From: Pseudomonas batumici | Lineage (GTDB): Bacteria > Pseudomonadota > Gammaproteobacteria > Pseudomonadales > Pseudomonadaceae | NCBI RefSeq assembly: GCF_000820515.1 | Contig: NZ_JXDG01000035.1 | Location: 62,001-126,000, forward strand | Direction of reading: 5' to 3' | DNA: 64,000 nucleotides | In this document: in pieces, positions 48,353 to 57,230 of the stretch | Numbering within the stretch: position 1 is the first letter of the stretch | How the letters are laid out: the number at the start of each line of letters is the position of its first letter | The notes under the pieces: model-generated | The model's database searches: none | What the model saw: the letters and a program-made list of their open reading frames with translations, nothing else | What the model was told of the DNA's origin: nothing | Program-made: the position numbers and the translations under genes

Positions 48353-49843
48353 TCAGCTCTTCCAGTCATCGGCGACTTTGAGCCAATGCGTTGAGGCTCT
48401 TGATGACTCGCCATGGGCATTTTTGCTATAGACGCAAAGCTTGGCCTCTTCCTGCGTGCTGTTCCAACTCGCCAGAAGGACCCACGGTTCACGAGCACGG
48501 CGGTGCATTTCGTCATAGCCCTGAGGATCATCGCAATCCACCTGTGAGGCCGGGCCTATTTTCGAATAGATCTGCGCATAAGTGGGCGGTGAAAAGTAGG
48601 TGGATGCAAACAGGTTATAAATCGCTGGCTCGGAGACGTTATCGCGTTCGCTGGCGATATCGACGTTCGGCGGTTCATTGCCGTGATCCAGCAAGTCGAC
48701 CCACATCGATTGATTATTTTTCATGATGCCGTGGAAGGGGGGCTGTTCGGAAGTCTCAACGCCGATGATGCATAACCAATGGCGACCCTTTGTCGTGCCG
48801 ATTGCCTTATTGATATAGGCATTGTCGGCACTGATAGCCTCACTGTAGCCATGGGGGCTTTCGCAGGGCGATGTCAATGAACGCTCGATTTTGTAGCGAT
48901 AGAAAGGCGTGCTGATTGAAAACTTCAGATCCCAGGATGGCAGGACGGCTTCCAAGCCTTGATCGGGTTTGGCAGGCAGGAAGTTTTGCCGGTGTTGTGG
49001 GGCGATGGCGTCAATATCGTAGACTGGAAATAAGCTGCAACGGGTGATAGAGGGATCAAACTGACCGGATGTAAAACATCCTTGAAGGGACTGAATGGCA
49101 GAGCCGTATACCTGCGAGTCACCCATGGCACCATACAGGACCCCCACGATTTTACCCGTCTCGCGCTCCACGATGGGGCCACCGGATGCCCCCCTTCCAA
49201 TTCTGCGGCACTGAGCATTGAGACTGTTGAGCAGTATCCTCGATTCCCCGTCATTATCGATGTAATCATCCTTTGCGGGTGCCAGCGTACAGAGGGACTG
49301 ATGCAAGAAATCCCCCCCTGGGGCGCCGATTATCGCAATGGCGCTGCCAGGTTCCGGACGCGAGCCGATACTGAGTGGCTGGATACCCGCGTCGATCAGC
49401 TCTGTCAGCGAAGCCTCCAGTTCGATCACGGCAAGGTCGATGCCGCGTACGCTGCTCCAGTTGATTTTTTTCAGTGTGTAGGTTTTTATCTGCTCGATGA
49501 CATCTCGGAAATAATTGAACTCTATCGTGAAGTCCATAATGTTGTTTGTGAGGATTTTGTCCGTGATGATTCTTTTTTGAGTGCGGCTGACGCAATGTCC
49601 AGCGGTGACCAAATAGGCGGGTTGCGCGGTCGCCTCATGGCGATAGCGGGTATCAATCAATGTGGCCGTGCAAGTGCCTGCCAGTCGGCCAACACCGCTC
49701 AAATGCCGATTTTCCCCATTTTCATTTTTGAGGGCCAGACGAGGAGGAGTGAAGTTATCTTCTGTTTCAAAGGCGGCGGCATAAAGTGAAAGCGTCAGAA
49801 GGTTGATATATAAAGCAAGGCCCGTGGTCAATAATGCACGCAT
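48353..49843 (-). CDS. Secreted trypsin-like serine protease
   Basis: A 496-aa exported protein. A signal peptide covers residues 1-23 (LYINLLTLSLYAAAF). The chymotrypsin-fold domain (~45-260) has the full triad: His in YLVTAGHCVSR, Asp in GIDLAVIELEA and Ser in GRGASGGPIVERETG. Paired cysteines suggest disulfides and a periplasmic or extracellular location. Residues ~280-496 form a C-terminal region with no recognised family, ending in a Cys/Trp-containing segment (WVLLASWNSTQEEAKLCVYSK). Codon use is less GC-rich than neighbours, hinting at later acquisition. Function may be predation, host interaction or self-maintenance. Confidence 0.78.
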   Translation of the reverse strand: MRALLTTGLALYINLLTLSLYAAAFETEDNFTPPRLALKNENGENRHLSGVGRLAGTCTATLIDTRYRHEATAQPAYLVTAGHCVSRTQKRIITDKILTNNIMDFTIEFNYFRDVIEQIKTYTLKKINWSSVRGIDLAVIELEASLTELIDAGIQPLSIGSRPEPGSAIAIIGAPGGDFLHQSLCTLAPAKDDYIDNDGESRILLNSLNAQCRRIGRGASGGPIVERETGKIVGVLYGAMGDSQVYGSAIQSLQGCFTSGQFDPSITRCSLFPVYDIDAIAPQHRQNFLPAKPDQGLEAVLPSWDLKFSISTPFYRYKIERSLTSPCESPHGYSEAISADNAYINKAIGTTKGRHWLCIIGVETSEQPPFHGIMKNNQSMWVDLLDHGNEPPNVDIASERDNVSEPAIYNLFASTYFSPPTYAQIYSKIGPASQVDCDDPQGYDEMHRRAREPWVLLASWNSTQEEAKLCVYSKNAHGESSRASTHWLKVADDWKS

Positions 49844-50183
49844 GGTCTATTCCTTTAGGTTTTGCGGTGTGTTCGATATCAGGTGAGCGGTGATTTAAAG
49901 CGATCTAAGCACATAGGCTTTTTATGTGTGCAATATATAGTTGTAGGCGCCCCCGTGAACGAAATCATCCCGTGGTCCGTATAGGTAGTTCATTTACCTG
50001 AAAGTCTCATATTATGGATGGCCCTGCGTTATGCCTCGGAATGTTCCTCAGCCCCTGGGCGGTCGGGCGGCGTTAGCTGATTGGTACTGCACAGATCAGC
50101 CGGAATGGACCTTTCCATTGTCCGTCGCCGACCTTAGCCTCAATGGCGTGATGAGTGCCGATCACCCCTGCCAGGAGCTGACC
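49844..50183. other. Gene-free region, divergent promoters
   Basis: Holds the upstream region of the protease gene and of the NTF2-like gene. An AT-rich patch around 49900-49945 contains a weak CACATA/TATGTG palindrome. An in-frame upstream extension of the NTF2-like gene (to 50031) has no ribosome site and is not taken as coding. Confidence 0.5.
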
Positions 50184-50567
50184 ATGCCGACCCTTGAAAC
50201 CCTCGAACGCTTTATCGCCCAGGTCGAAGCCAATGCCCACGCCGAAGCGGTCGAAGCCTTCTACACCGCCGACGCCTCCCTGCAGGAGAACCAGGAACCG
50301 CCGCGGGTCGGGCGTGACTTCCATGTCGCCAAGGAGCGGGCGGTGATGTCCCGGGCGCGCTCCGTGACCTCGACCTGCGTACGCCCGGCCTTTCTCAATG
50401 GCGATCATGTGGCCATTCGCTGGATTTTCCGTTTCGAATGGGCCGACGGCAGCGTCACCCGCCTGGAGGAAATCGCCCACCAGCGTTGGGAGGGCGAGCG
50501 TATCGCGCAGGAGCAGTTTTTCTACGATCCGCAACAACGCATACCTGTCCCTCGAGCACTCGATTGA
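50184..50567 (+). CDS. NTF2/SnoaL-like protein
   Basis: A 127-aa protein of the nuclear transport factor 2-like fold. ERFIAQVEANAHAEAVEAFYTADASLQENQ and HVAIRWIFRFEWADGSVTRLEEIAHQRWEGERIAQEQFFYDP show the usual cone-shaped alpha+beta pattern and conserved ending. The AGGAG at 50173 sets the start at 50184. SnoaL-like proteins are isomerases, hydrolases or ligand-binding proteins; no active-site assignment is safe. It lies 190 bp before the MoxR operon and may not belong to it. Confidence 0.78.
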   Translation: MPTLETLERFIAQVEANAHAEAVEAFYTADASLQENQEPPRVGRDFHVAKERAVMSRARSVTSTCVRPAFLNGDHVAIRWIFRFEWADGSVTRLEEIAHQRWEGERIAQEQFFYDPQQRIPVPRALD

Positions 50568-50757
50568 GTGCCACATAGCAGGCTGTCAGCGCGAAGGCGC
50601 GGTGCGAGTCGTGTCGCTTGGGTGGTCTAGCCTCTTCGCACAACCATAGAGGTGACTGCGCCGATACCTGCGGAAGAAAGGAGAAACAAGCTGGCTCTTT
50701 GCGATCACGCGTGTTTAAGGCAAGATCCGCACTTTTGTTCCAGGAAGGATCCGTCGC

Positions 50758-51888
50758 ATGTCGTCCGCCATACAGCTAGCCGCACAACACATCCGTCAGG
50801 GCGTCAGGGCGGCAACCGAAGGACTGATCGGACGCGAACAGCTGGCAGAGCTGATCGTACTGGCCGCCGTGGCCCAGGAGCATTTGCTGGTGGTTGGTCC
50901 TCCGGGGACGGCCAAGAGCGCAGTGGTGCGGCGCGTGGCCCAGGCCATGGGCGGGCGCTATTTCGAGTATCTGCTGGGACGCTTCACCGAACCCTCTGAG
51001 CTGTTCGGCCCGGTGGACCTGAAGAAACTCCGCGAAGGCACGGTCGAGACCGATGTCAGCGGCATGTTGCCCGAGGCAGACATTGTATTCCTCGATGAGG
51101 TCTTCCTGGGGTCGACCGCGATTCTCAACACCTTGCTCGGGGTGCTTAACGAACGTCAGTTCCGGCGCGGGCACACCCGGATCAAGTGCCCGTTGCGAAT
51201 CTGCGTGGGGGCTGCCAACGGCTTGCCTGACGATGAGGCGCTGGCCGCGTTCGGTGATCGCTTCCTGCTGCACCTGTTTGTCGACGCGGTGCCGGACAAC
51301 CAGCTTGAAGCCATGCTCAGCGGTGGTTGGCAGTCCGATCGGCTGCCGGTTCGGCAACTGATGAATCTGAGTGAACTGGACACTTTGAGCCAGGCGATGC
51401 AGGACGTCGATATGCAGTCGGTCCGACCAGCCCTGGCGAATGCCATTCGACGACTTCGGGCAGCGGGTATCCAGCTGTCCGACCGGCGTATCGTCAAGTC
51501 CCAGCGGCTGATTGCCGCTGCCGCCTTGCTCGGCGGCCGCCTGCAGGCCACCGAGGCGGACCTTTGGCCGTTGTTGTACGCACTGGCGACCAAGGAAGCA
51601 CAACAGCATGGTCGCGAAGTGCTGCGCGAAGTTCTGCAACTGTCGAGCAACAGCAATCTGTTCAGTGCAGTGGAGGAGGCGACCCTGCAACCCTTGTCCC
51701 GCGCCAGCCGTCTGCTGGAAGCCGCGCAGCATTGTTTGCTACGGGCATCCTCTGGAGAGGCGCTGGACCCTGCCGAGTCCGAGGCGGTGTTGCGCGAGAT
51801 CGATGCGAACTTCTCGGCAGACAGTATGCCGCCTGAGTTGCTGGGCTTGAGGGGGCTGCTGGTCAAGCAACTGACGCCTGCGACATGA
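50758..51888 (+). CDS. MoxR-type AAA+ ATPase of a ternary system
   Basis: A 376-aa AAA+ protein, RavA/MoxR clade. Walker A GPPGTAKS is at residues ~46-53, Walker B DIVFLDEVFLGS at ~102-113, and sensor 1 lies in RICVGAANGLP. AAA and lid domains fill residues ~1-290, with a helical C-terminal region after them. MoxR ATPases act as chaperones that remodel partner complexes together with vWA proteins. Its stop overlaps the next gene (ATGA). In this operon the partner is the vWA/beta-propeller protein at 52379. The whole set matches the MoxR-vWA-beta-propeller ternary systems defined by comparative genomics. Confidence 0.9.
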   Translation: MSSAIQLAAQHIRQGVRAATEGLIGREQLAELIVLAAVAQEHLLVVGPPGTAKSAVVRRVAQAMGGRYFEYLLGRFTEPSELFGPVDLKKLREGTVETDVSGMLPEADIVFLDEVFLGSTAILNTLLGVLNERQFRRGHTRIKCPLRICVGAANGLPDDEALAAFGDRFLLHLFVDAVPDNQLEAMLSGGWQSDRLPVRQLMNLSELDTLSQAMQDVDMQSVRPALANAIRRLRAAGIQLSDRRIVKSQRLIAAAALLGGRLQATEADLWPLLYALATKEAQQHGREVLREVLQLSSNSNLFSAVEEATLQPLSRASRLLEAAQHCLLRASSGEALDPAESEAVLREIDANFSADSMPPELLGLRGLLVKQLTPAT

Positions 51889-52316
51889 ACCGAGTGCTGC
51901 CAATGAGTTGGGGCTGGACGCCCCAATCCGAGCCCGGGCCAGCTGTGGCGGCAGTGGCCTGGGGACTTGTGGCCAGGGATCTGCATGCTCGCCTGTCGGC
52001 GATGAGCGCCCAGCAACTCCGGGGCCTGCAAGCGACCGCCAACCGCGATGTGCTGATTGTCAGCGCAGAAGCCTCGCGCTTGCCCTGGGTCGCGGGCGTC
52101 GAATATGCCTGCCTTTGTGAACATGCCCCGCAGCTGTGGCGACCGAGTCTCTGGCAGCCGGACTGTGCGATTGATCTGCTGGCCCAGGCACTGACGGCGA
52201 AATTCAATCGTCAGCCACTGCTGCTCTGGCATCAGCCGGCAACCTGTGTACCGCTGGATCGATTGCTGCCGGTCAGTGCCGAATGGCTGGCGCGCATCGA
52301 TGCCTACTGGCGCTAG
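51885..52316 (+). CDS. Small ternary-system protein, bpX5-like
   Basis: A 143-aa Trp-rich protein (MSWGWTPQSEPGPAVAAVAWGLVARDL at the N-terminus). Residues DVLIVSAEASRLPWVAGVEYA and LLWHQPATCVPLDRLLPVSAEWL suggest an alpha/beta domain. Position and size suit the bpX5 component of MoxR-vWA-beta-propeller ternary systems, a domain found only in these operons. I recognise the architecture rather than a strong motif, so the bpX5 label is provisional. Coupled to the MoxR gene by a 4-base overlap. Confidence 0.6.
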   Translation: MNRVLPMSWGWTPQSEPGPAVAAVAWGLVARDLHARLSAMSAQQLRGLQATANRDVLIVSAEASRLPWVAGVEYACLCEHAPQLWRPSLWQPDCAIDLLAQALTAKFNRQPLLLWHQPATCVPLDRLLPVSAEWLARIDAYWR

Positions 52317-52378
52317 CGGCATGCCTGGCTTTTTTATTCTTCCACGGACGCTCTGGCGTCCGGCTTCGTAGGTCCTCC

Positions 52379-54199
52379 ATGCAGTTACCCGAATCCTTGC
52401 AACCCTGGCGTCAATGGCTGGAGTGGTTTGCCCCTGAACTGGTGCCGACTCTCGGGGCCTTGCTGGGTTGCATCAGCCCGCTGCTGGGGCCCTTCAAGGG
52501 AGCACAGCAAGGCGGTGTCCCGGAGCCGGATGGCCTGGGTGACTTGCGCCAGCGTGGCTCCTACGAACGGCTGCTGACCAGCGAGTGGTTGCTGGCCGAT
52601 GAGTTCGCCGACGAGTTCCTGCGTCGTGCTTCCAGCGGCGAGCATCTGTTTCTCGCGCCCGAGCTTCGCGCAAGGCAGGCCTCACGGCTGATCGTGGTGC
52701 TGTTCGATGCCGGTCCACTGCAACTGGGCGGTGCCCGCCTGGTTCACCTGGCGCTGATGATTCTGCTGGCCCGACGAGCGGCCGAGCACGGAGCACAATT
52801 TCGCTGGGGTGTCTTGCAGCAGGAGCCCGAGTTGTTCGAGTTGCATTCATCTTCGCAGTTGCGCCGACTGCTCGATGCGCGGACCTATACGGCGGTCACC
52901 GAAGTTCACTGGCAGCGATGGCAAGCAGTATTGGCCGAGTCTCCCGAGGCGGCGAGCGAGTGCTGGTTGGTCGGTCAGCGCTTGCCGGCGGCCACGAGTT
53001 CCCGGGTCGAGGGCGTGCGCGTTTTGCAGATCCAGCAGGGGCTGTTCGGCGAGGCACTGGAGTTGCAGGTACAGCCCTCGGGGACTGCGCCGATTGTCCT
53101 GCCACTACCCGACGCGGCAGCAGGCCAACGCCTGCTCAAGGGTCAGTTTGTGAATGAGGTGTCGGTCGAGGCGCACATCGCCACGTCGGAGCGAATCTCG
53201 CTAACCTCGCCGCCGCTGATTTCCAGTGCCGGTACCCATGTCGCGGTCCGCTTGCTGGATGAGCCGGGCCTGTTGGTCTACGCGATCCCTCGGGCGGGGC
53301 AGAAAAAAAGCGCCAAGTTCAAACGGCAGCTCTGGCCGCGCGGGGCGACGCCCTTGAGTGTGGTCCTGCAGAATCGCCAGGCCGGCGCGGTCCTGAGTGT
53401 TGGCGACCAGTTGCGCTTCTGGCAATTGCCACGCATAGGCGCGGTCAGTCGCCCATCCCGGGAGGAGCTGCTGGCGCCGGTCGGTACGGCAACGCTGCTC
53501 CCGGCGGTCTACCTGCGAGACTTCCGTCATAGTCGGCTGTTCATGCTGACGAGCGATCGAACCCTGGCGTTCTGGATGACGCCCAGTGATAAGAGCCTGA
53601 ATGCGGTTGCTCCCGATATCACTCACTATCTGGATCGGGATGTGCTCGGTATGGCTCGGATCAATGATGAGGTGCTGGTCTATGCCAGTCGCAGTGCCGG
53701 CCAGTTGTTTATTCGTCACGTGACCCTCAACGCGACACGGTATGACTCCTACGCACTGGGCGAGGGTAGCGAGGTGACGCAGGTGCTGTTTTCCAGTCTG
53801 CCGTTCTGGCGTCGGCGTTTCGGCTCTTGTGCTGTGCAATATGGTCATGGCCGGCGGGAAAACTGGACACTGTTCAGTCACGACAGCCATCCTCAACCGC
53901 TGGCCCGTCTCGAACTGGCTCCGGGCTGCAAGGCCATCGGGTTGTTGCATGAAGTCGAGAGCGAGCAGCCTTCGCTGGTGGTCATTGGCAGTGACGAGAA
54001 AAGCGTGCTGCTGGTCAAGAGCGGACAGACCCAGGTGCTCTTCACGGCGACCACGAAAATTCTACGGGTCAGCTTCTGTCCGGACTCCACGATATTGGCA
54101 TTGATCACCGAGGCCCGTGAGTTGCTGGTTTACGCTGTCAGCGAACGGCAGGTACGTCTGAAGGTACAGAGCAACCGCAAGGAGCAGGTCGATGGGTGA
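52379..54199 (+). CDS. vWA-like domain fused to beta-propeller, MoxR partner
   Basis: A 606-aa protein. Residues ~60-230 form a vWA-like domain typical of ternary systems, beginning GSYERLLTSEWLLADEFADEFLRR and with LFDAGPLQLGGARLVHLALMILLARRA around Asp110. The classical MIDAS DxSxS is replaced by DxGPxQLG, so metal binding is probably altered. Residues ~270-606 are beta-rich repeats (for example LLVYAIPR, LRFWQLPR, LAFWMTPS, LVYASRS, LLVYAVSE), consistent with a WD/YVTN-like beta-propeller. The ATG at 52379 is taken in place of an upstream frame. It overlaps the next gene by 8 bases. Confidence 0.75.
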   Translation: MQLPESLQPWRQWLEWFAPELVPTLGALLGCISPLLGPFKGAQQGGVPEPDGLGDLRQRGSYERLLTSEWLLADEFADEFLRRASSGEHLFLAPELRARQASRLIVVLFDAGPLQLGGARLVHLALMILLARRAAEHGAQFRWGVLQQEPELFELHSSSQLRRLLDARTYTAVTEVHWQRWQAVLAESPEAASECWLVGQRLPAATSSRVEGVRVLQIQQGLFGEALELQVQPSGTAPIVLPLPDAAAGQRLLKGQFVNEVSVEAHIATSERISLTSPPLISSAGTHVAVRLLDEPGLLVYAIPRAGQKKSAKFKRQLWPRGATPLSVVLQNRQAGAVLSVGDQLRFWQLPRIGAVSRPSREELLAPVGTATLLPAVYLRDFRHSRLFMLTSDRTLAFWMTPSDKSLNAVAPDITHYLDRDVLGMARINDEVLVYASRSAGQLFIRHVTLNATRYDSYALGEGSEVTQVLFSSLPFWRRRFGSCAVQYGHGRRENWTLFSHDSHPQPLARLELAPGCKAIGLLHEVESEQPSLVVIGSDEKSVLLVKSGQTQVLFTATTKILRVSFCPDSTILALITEARELLVYAVSERQVRLKVQSNRKEQVDG

Positions 54200-57104
54200 C
54201 ATCCTTGAGCTGTCCGTCAAGCGTCCTGGGTTGGTTGGCTGGCAGTCGGTCGGAGCGCTGTGGTTTCCCCGCGACTGGTTCGACGAGGTGACCAGCCAGG
54301 TAGGGATTGTCCGGCATTGGCGGCCAGGTGCTCGCGCCTATCGTTTTGCCGACGGTGATGTCCTGTGTTTCAAGGCTGCCGAATCAATGCCCTGCGACCG
54401 CCTCAAGCCATGGCCGTTGATCCGTCAGGGGCAGGCTTGGAGTTCGGCGTTGCTTGAGTCGGACGAAATCAGTGCACTGCCGCTGGCGGATCTCTGGTTG
54501 ATTCGTGGTGCCCGGGTCCAGGCGTTGAACCTGGCCGATGGAATCGAACTACAACCGGGCCAGTGGTTCGATATCGAGCGTTATGCTCTGCTGGAAACCT
54601 ATGACTGCCGGGAAGCCCTGCCCGAACCAGTGCTGCAAGCCTGGGAATCGCAGGACATTCGCCAAGTGCTGGGGGAGGTGATTCCAGCCCCCAGCGCCGA
54701 GCGGGAGGCTGTCGCCAAGGCGTTTAAAACTGCCGGTACCGCCACCCGTCAGGCACCCGTCGCGGCGGTGAAGGTTCCGAAGGTGGTACGAGCGAGCGAG
54801 GGGCTGAAGGTCTCGGTTCGTACCTGGCTGTTGTCGGGATTGGTCATGCTGGCGATGCTGATTTCCTATTGGCAGGATGCGGCTCGCCCGGCATCGCTCT
54901 CTACCCCCCGATCGCCGCTTCTGAGCGAGTCTTCGGCGGGGGCCGGCTTCAACCCGTCCTTGTTCCTGGGCTGTGTGCTGTTTGTCGCCCTGGTCGTGTG
55001 GTTGGTGCGCTTGTCCACCAGGCGACTACGCCAGGGCACGCGCGCGCAGACTCGACAAGGTGCTGTCGCAGCCGCTGCCTCGGTGCCTGAACGCAAGCGG
55101 CGAGGTCAGGTCAGGCCGTCACTTTGGCGCCAGTGGTTGGAGCGTATGGCCGTGGCCTCGCAGTTCAACCGTTTACTGGAGCGGCGCCAGGCTGCCTATA
55201 TGAAGCGCATGCTTGAAATGTTCGAGAGCGGCAATATTGCCGAGGCTCTGCGCCACGCGATTCCACTGGGCAGTGACCAAGCCTGGAACGGGCGGGCCTT
55301 TGGCACGCCAAAGCGTCGTGACCACTTGACGGTGGGCCAGGCGCGAGGCCCTGCGGCCAGCCTGGAACTGGCGGACGGGCTCAGGGAGCATCTACGCCGG
55401 ACCTACCGCCAGACATTCGAACGCCTGGATCGCCAGGGGCGGATCGAAGAAGCGGTTTACGTCCTGGCGGAGCTGCTGCATGTGCGCCAGGAAGCGTTGG
55501 ACTATCTGGAAAAACACCAGCGCTATCCACAAGCGGCGGAATTGGCACTGACCTGGGACTTGCGACCGGCGATGATTGTCCGGCTGCTGTGTCTGGCAGA
55601 CGACTGGCAACGAGCCGTACAGGTTGCCCGTCGCGACCGTGCGTTTGCCAACGCGGTCCTGAGTTTGCAGGATCGCTGGCCGGAAGCCGCCGAGCGATTG
55701 CGCATCGAGTGGGCCGAGATGTTGGTCGGCCAGGGGGATTGGTTGGAGGCGGTGGAAGTGATCTGGCCGCTGCCAAAGTCCCGCGAACGCGCCCGGCAAT
55801 GGCTGCTCAGTGCCGAGGCGGCCGGCGGCGGGCTGGCGGCAGCGGCACTGGCCAAGCGGGCGGTACTGCTGCCCGACACCCTGGAGGTCCATGAGCCTTA
55901 CCTGCGTGCGTTGCGTGACGATCCGCAGCGCGGCAGCGAGCGGGCGGACCTGGCCCGGGAACTGCTCAAGGTTTCTCCCGCAGCGGGCAAGGTGCGGTCG
56001 ATGGCGGCTGCGATTGTCCATGGGGTGCTGGCGGACCACGCCGGTGGCCATCCGGGGCTCACTCCCAAGGAGCTTGCTGCCCTGGTGAAATTGAGTGGTG
56101 ATGAACTGTTGAGGCTGGACATGCCCAGTGGGGTGATTGCCCAACAGGGCGTGTCGGACCTGGCGACGGTTATTATTCCCACACCCCACTGGTCGGCGCC
56201 CCCACCGGGCAGCTACGCACTGTATGACGCCGTCCCACTGAACGATGAAGGGTATCTGGTGGCACTGGGTGAGTCGGGCGCGGCGATGGTTGACCGCTCC
56301 GGCAGCCTGTGCCAGCGCTTCGCCGTGCCTGCGCAGCGCCTGGTCATCAGCAAGAATCGCCGGGTTGCCCTGGCCCTGGTCCGGCGCGATGAGTTGTGGC
56401 GTGTCAGCAAACTGGACCTGGTGACCGGTAGTGCCACGGACCTGGGGGTTCTGGCCATGGACTTCTTTGCCAGTACCTTCGAGGGGGTGGCCTGGACCAT
56501 CGCCACCCGCAAGCAGGTGCGGGTGGTGGATATCGACAAGGAGCTCGCAACGCTCTGGCATGTCAGCGACTTGCCCGGCCCGCTGGTACATTTCGACGCC
56601 ACGGATATTCAGGAACATTGGTTGCTCCAGCTGGCGGACGGCACTTTCGAACGCTGGAACTACAGCCTGCCCGAGCGCCGCCTGCTGAGTCGCGGTGCTG
56701 CGCCCAAGCCGATCCGCGGGGATATTTCATGGCGGTTCTACAGCTTTGGCGAATACCTCGAGTGCTGGTTCGAGGCTCCGGCAGAAGATCAGCAGGAACT
56801 GGTGGTCAATGATGAGCAACGGTTGCGGCGTTTTCGCTTTCCCGAGATCACGGAGGATCTGCAGCCTCAGATATTGTCTGACCGACAATGGCTGGTGGTC
56901 GGGTTTCGCGTGTCGTTGCAGCGAATGCGCTGGCATTTCATGAACCGTAGCTCGTCGCAGTTGTGTGCCATTCTGGACTGGGGCCAGGGACAGGACGTGG
57001 CCGTGCGCCACCACGGGCCGGACTGGATCTTCACTGACTCTGACGGCCGGCTTTTCCATGTCAATGTGATCACCAGTCGGGTTCGAAGCCTGAGCATTCA
57101 TTGA
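54192..57104 (+). CDS. bpX6-type membrane protein with helical repeats and C-terminal beta-propeller
   Basis: A 970-aa protein. Residues ~1-170 form a compact N-terminal domain (RPGLVGWQSVGALWFPRDWF ... RFADGDVLCF) that fits bpX6 of MoxR ternary systems. Two TM helices follow (~211-227 and ~256-273), separated by ~30 residues. A long alpha-helical, TPR-like region (~320-640) contains NIAEALRHAIPLG and GRIEEAVYVLAELL. The final ~310 residues are a beta-propeller (YLVALGESGAAMV, VRVVDIDKELATLWHVSDLPG). It probably anchors the complex in the membrane with one propeller presented to the MoxR/vWA side. A T-tailed hairpin follows. Confidence 0.75.
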   Translation: MGDILELSVKRPGLVGWQSVGALWFPRDWFDEVTSQVGIVRHWRPGARAYRFADGDVLCFKAAESMPCDRLKPWPLIRQGQAWSSALLESDEISALPLADLWLIRGARVQALNLADGIELQPGQWFDIERYALLETYDCREALPEPVLQAWESQDIRQVLGEVIPAPSAEREAVAKAFKTAGTATRQAPVAAVKVPKVVRASEGLKVSVRTWLLSGLVMLAMLISYWQDAARPASLSTPRSPLLSESSAGAGFNPSLFLGCVLFVALVVWLVRLSTRRLRQGTRAQTRQGAVAAAASVPERKRRGQVRPSLWRQWLERMAVASQFNRLLERRQAAYMKRMLEMFESGNIAEALRHAIPLGSDQAWNGRAFGTPKRRDHLTVGQARGPAASLELADGLREHLRRTYRQTFERLDRQGRIEEAVYVLAELLHVRQEALDYLEKHQRYPQAAELALTWDLRPAMIVRLLCLADDWQRAVQVARRDRAFANAVLSLQDRWPEAAERLRIEWAEMLVGQGDWLEAVEVIWPLPKSRERARQWLLSAEAAGGGLAAAALAKRAVLLPDTLEVHEPYLRALRDDPQRGSERADLARELLKVSPAAGKVRSMAAAIVHGVLADHAGGHPGLTPKELAALVKLSGDELLRLDMPSGVIAQQGVSDLATVIIPTPHWSAPPPGSYALYDAVPLNDEGYLVALGESGAAMVDRSGSLCQRFAVPAQRLVISKNRRVALALVRRDELWRVSKLDLVTGSATDLGVLAMDFFASTFEGVAWTIATRKQVRVVDIDKELATLWHVSDLPGPLVHFDATDIQEHWLLQLADGTFERWNYSLPERRLLSRGAAPKPIRGDISWRFYSFGEYLECWFEAPAEDQQELVVNDEQRLRRFRFPEITEDLQPQILSDRQWLVVGFRVSLQRMRWHFMNRSSSQLCAILDWGQGQDVAVRHHGPDWIFTDSDGRLFHVNVITSRVRSLSIH

Positions 57105-57106
57105 GG

Positions 57107-57144
57107 GCTTGCCTGCCCGTGGGGAGCAGGCCACTCTGTTTTTA
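57107..57144 (+). terminator. Intrinsic terminator after the MoxR ternary operon
   Basis: GCCTGC (57111-57116) and GCAGGC (57126-57131) form the stem, followed by GTTTTTATT. It closes the four-gene operon. Confidence 0.7.
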
Positions 57145-57230
57145 TTCTAACGGCGCTCATTGGCTGATTGGCTCGGCATGCGACGGCAGAGCGTCTAGAC
57201 TCTATGGCCTCTTCGACACGCGGAGCCACC

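Noticed and set aside
50031..50183. N-terminal extension of the NTF2-like protein
   Set aside because: No ribosome site at 50031, no NTF2-fold similarity in the extension, and a good AGGAG just before 50184.
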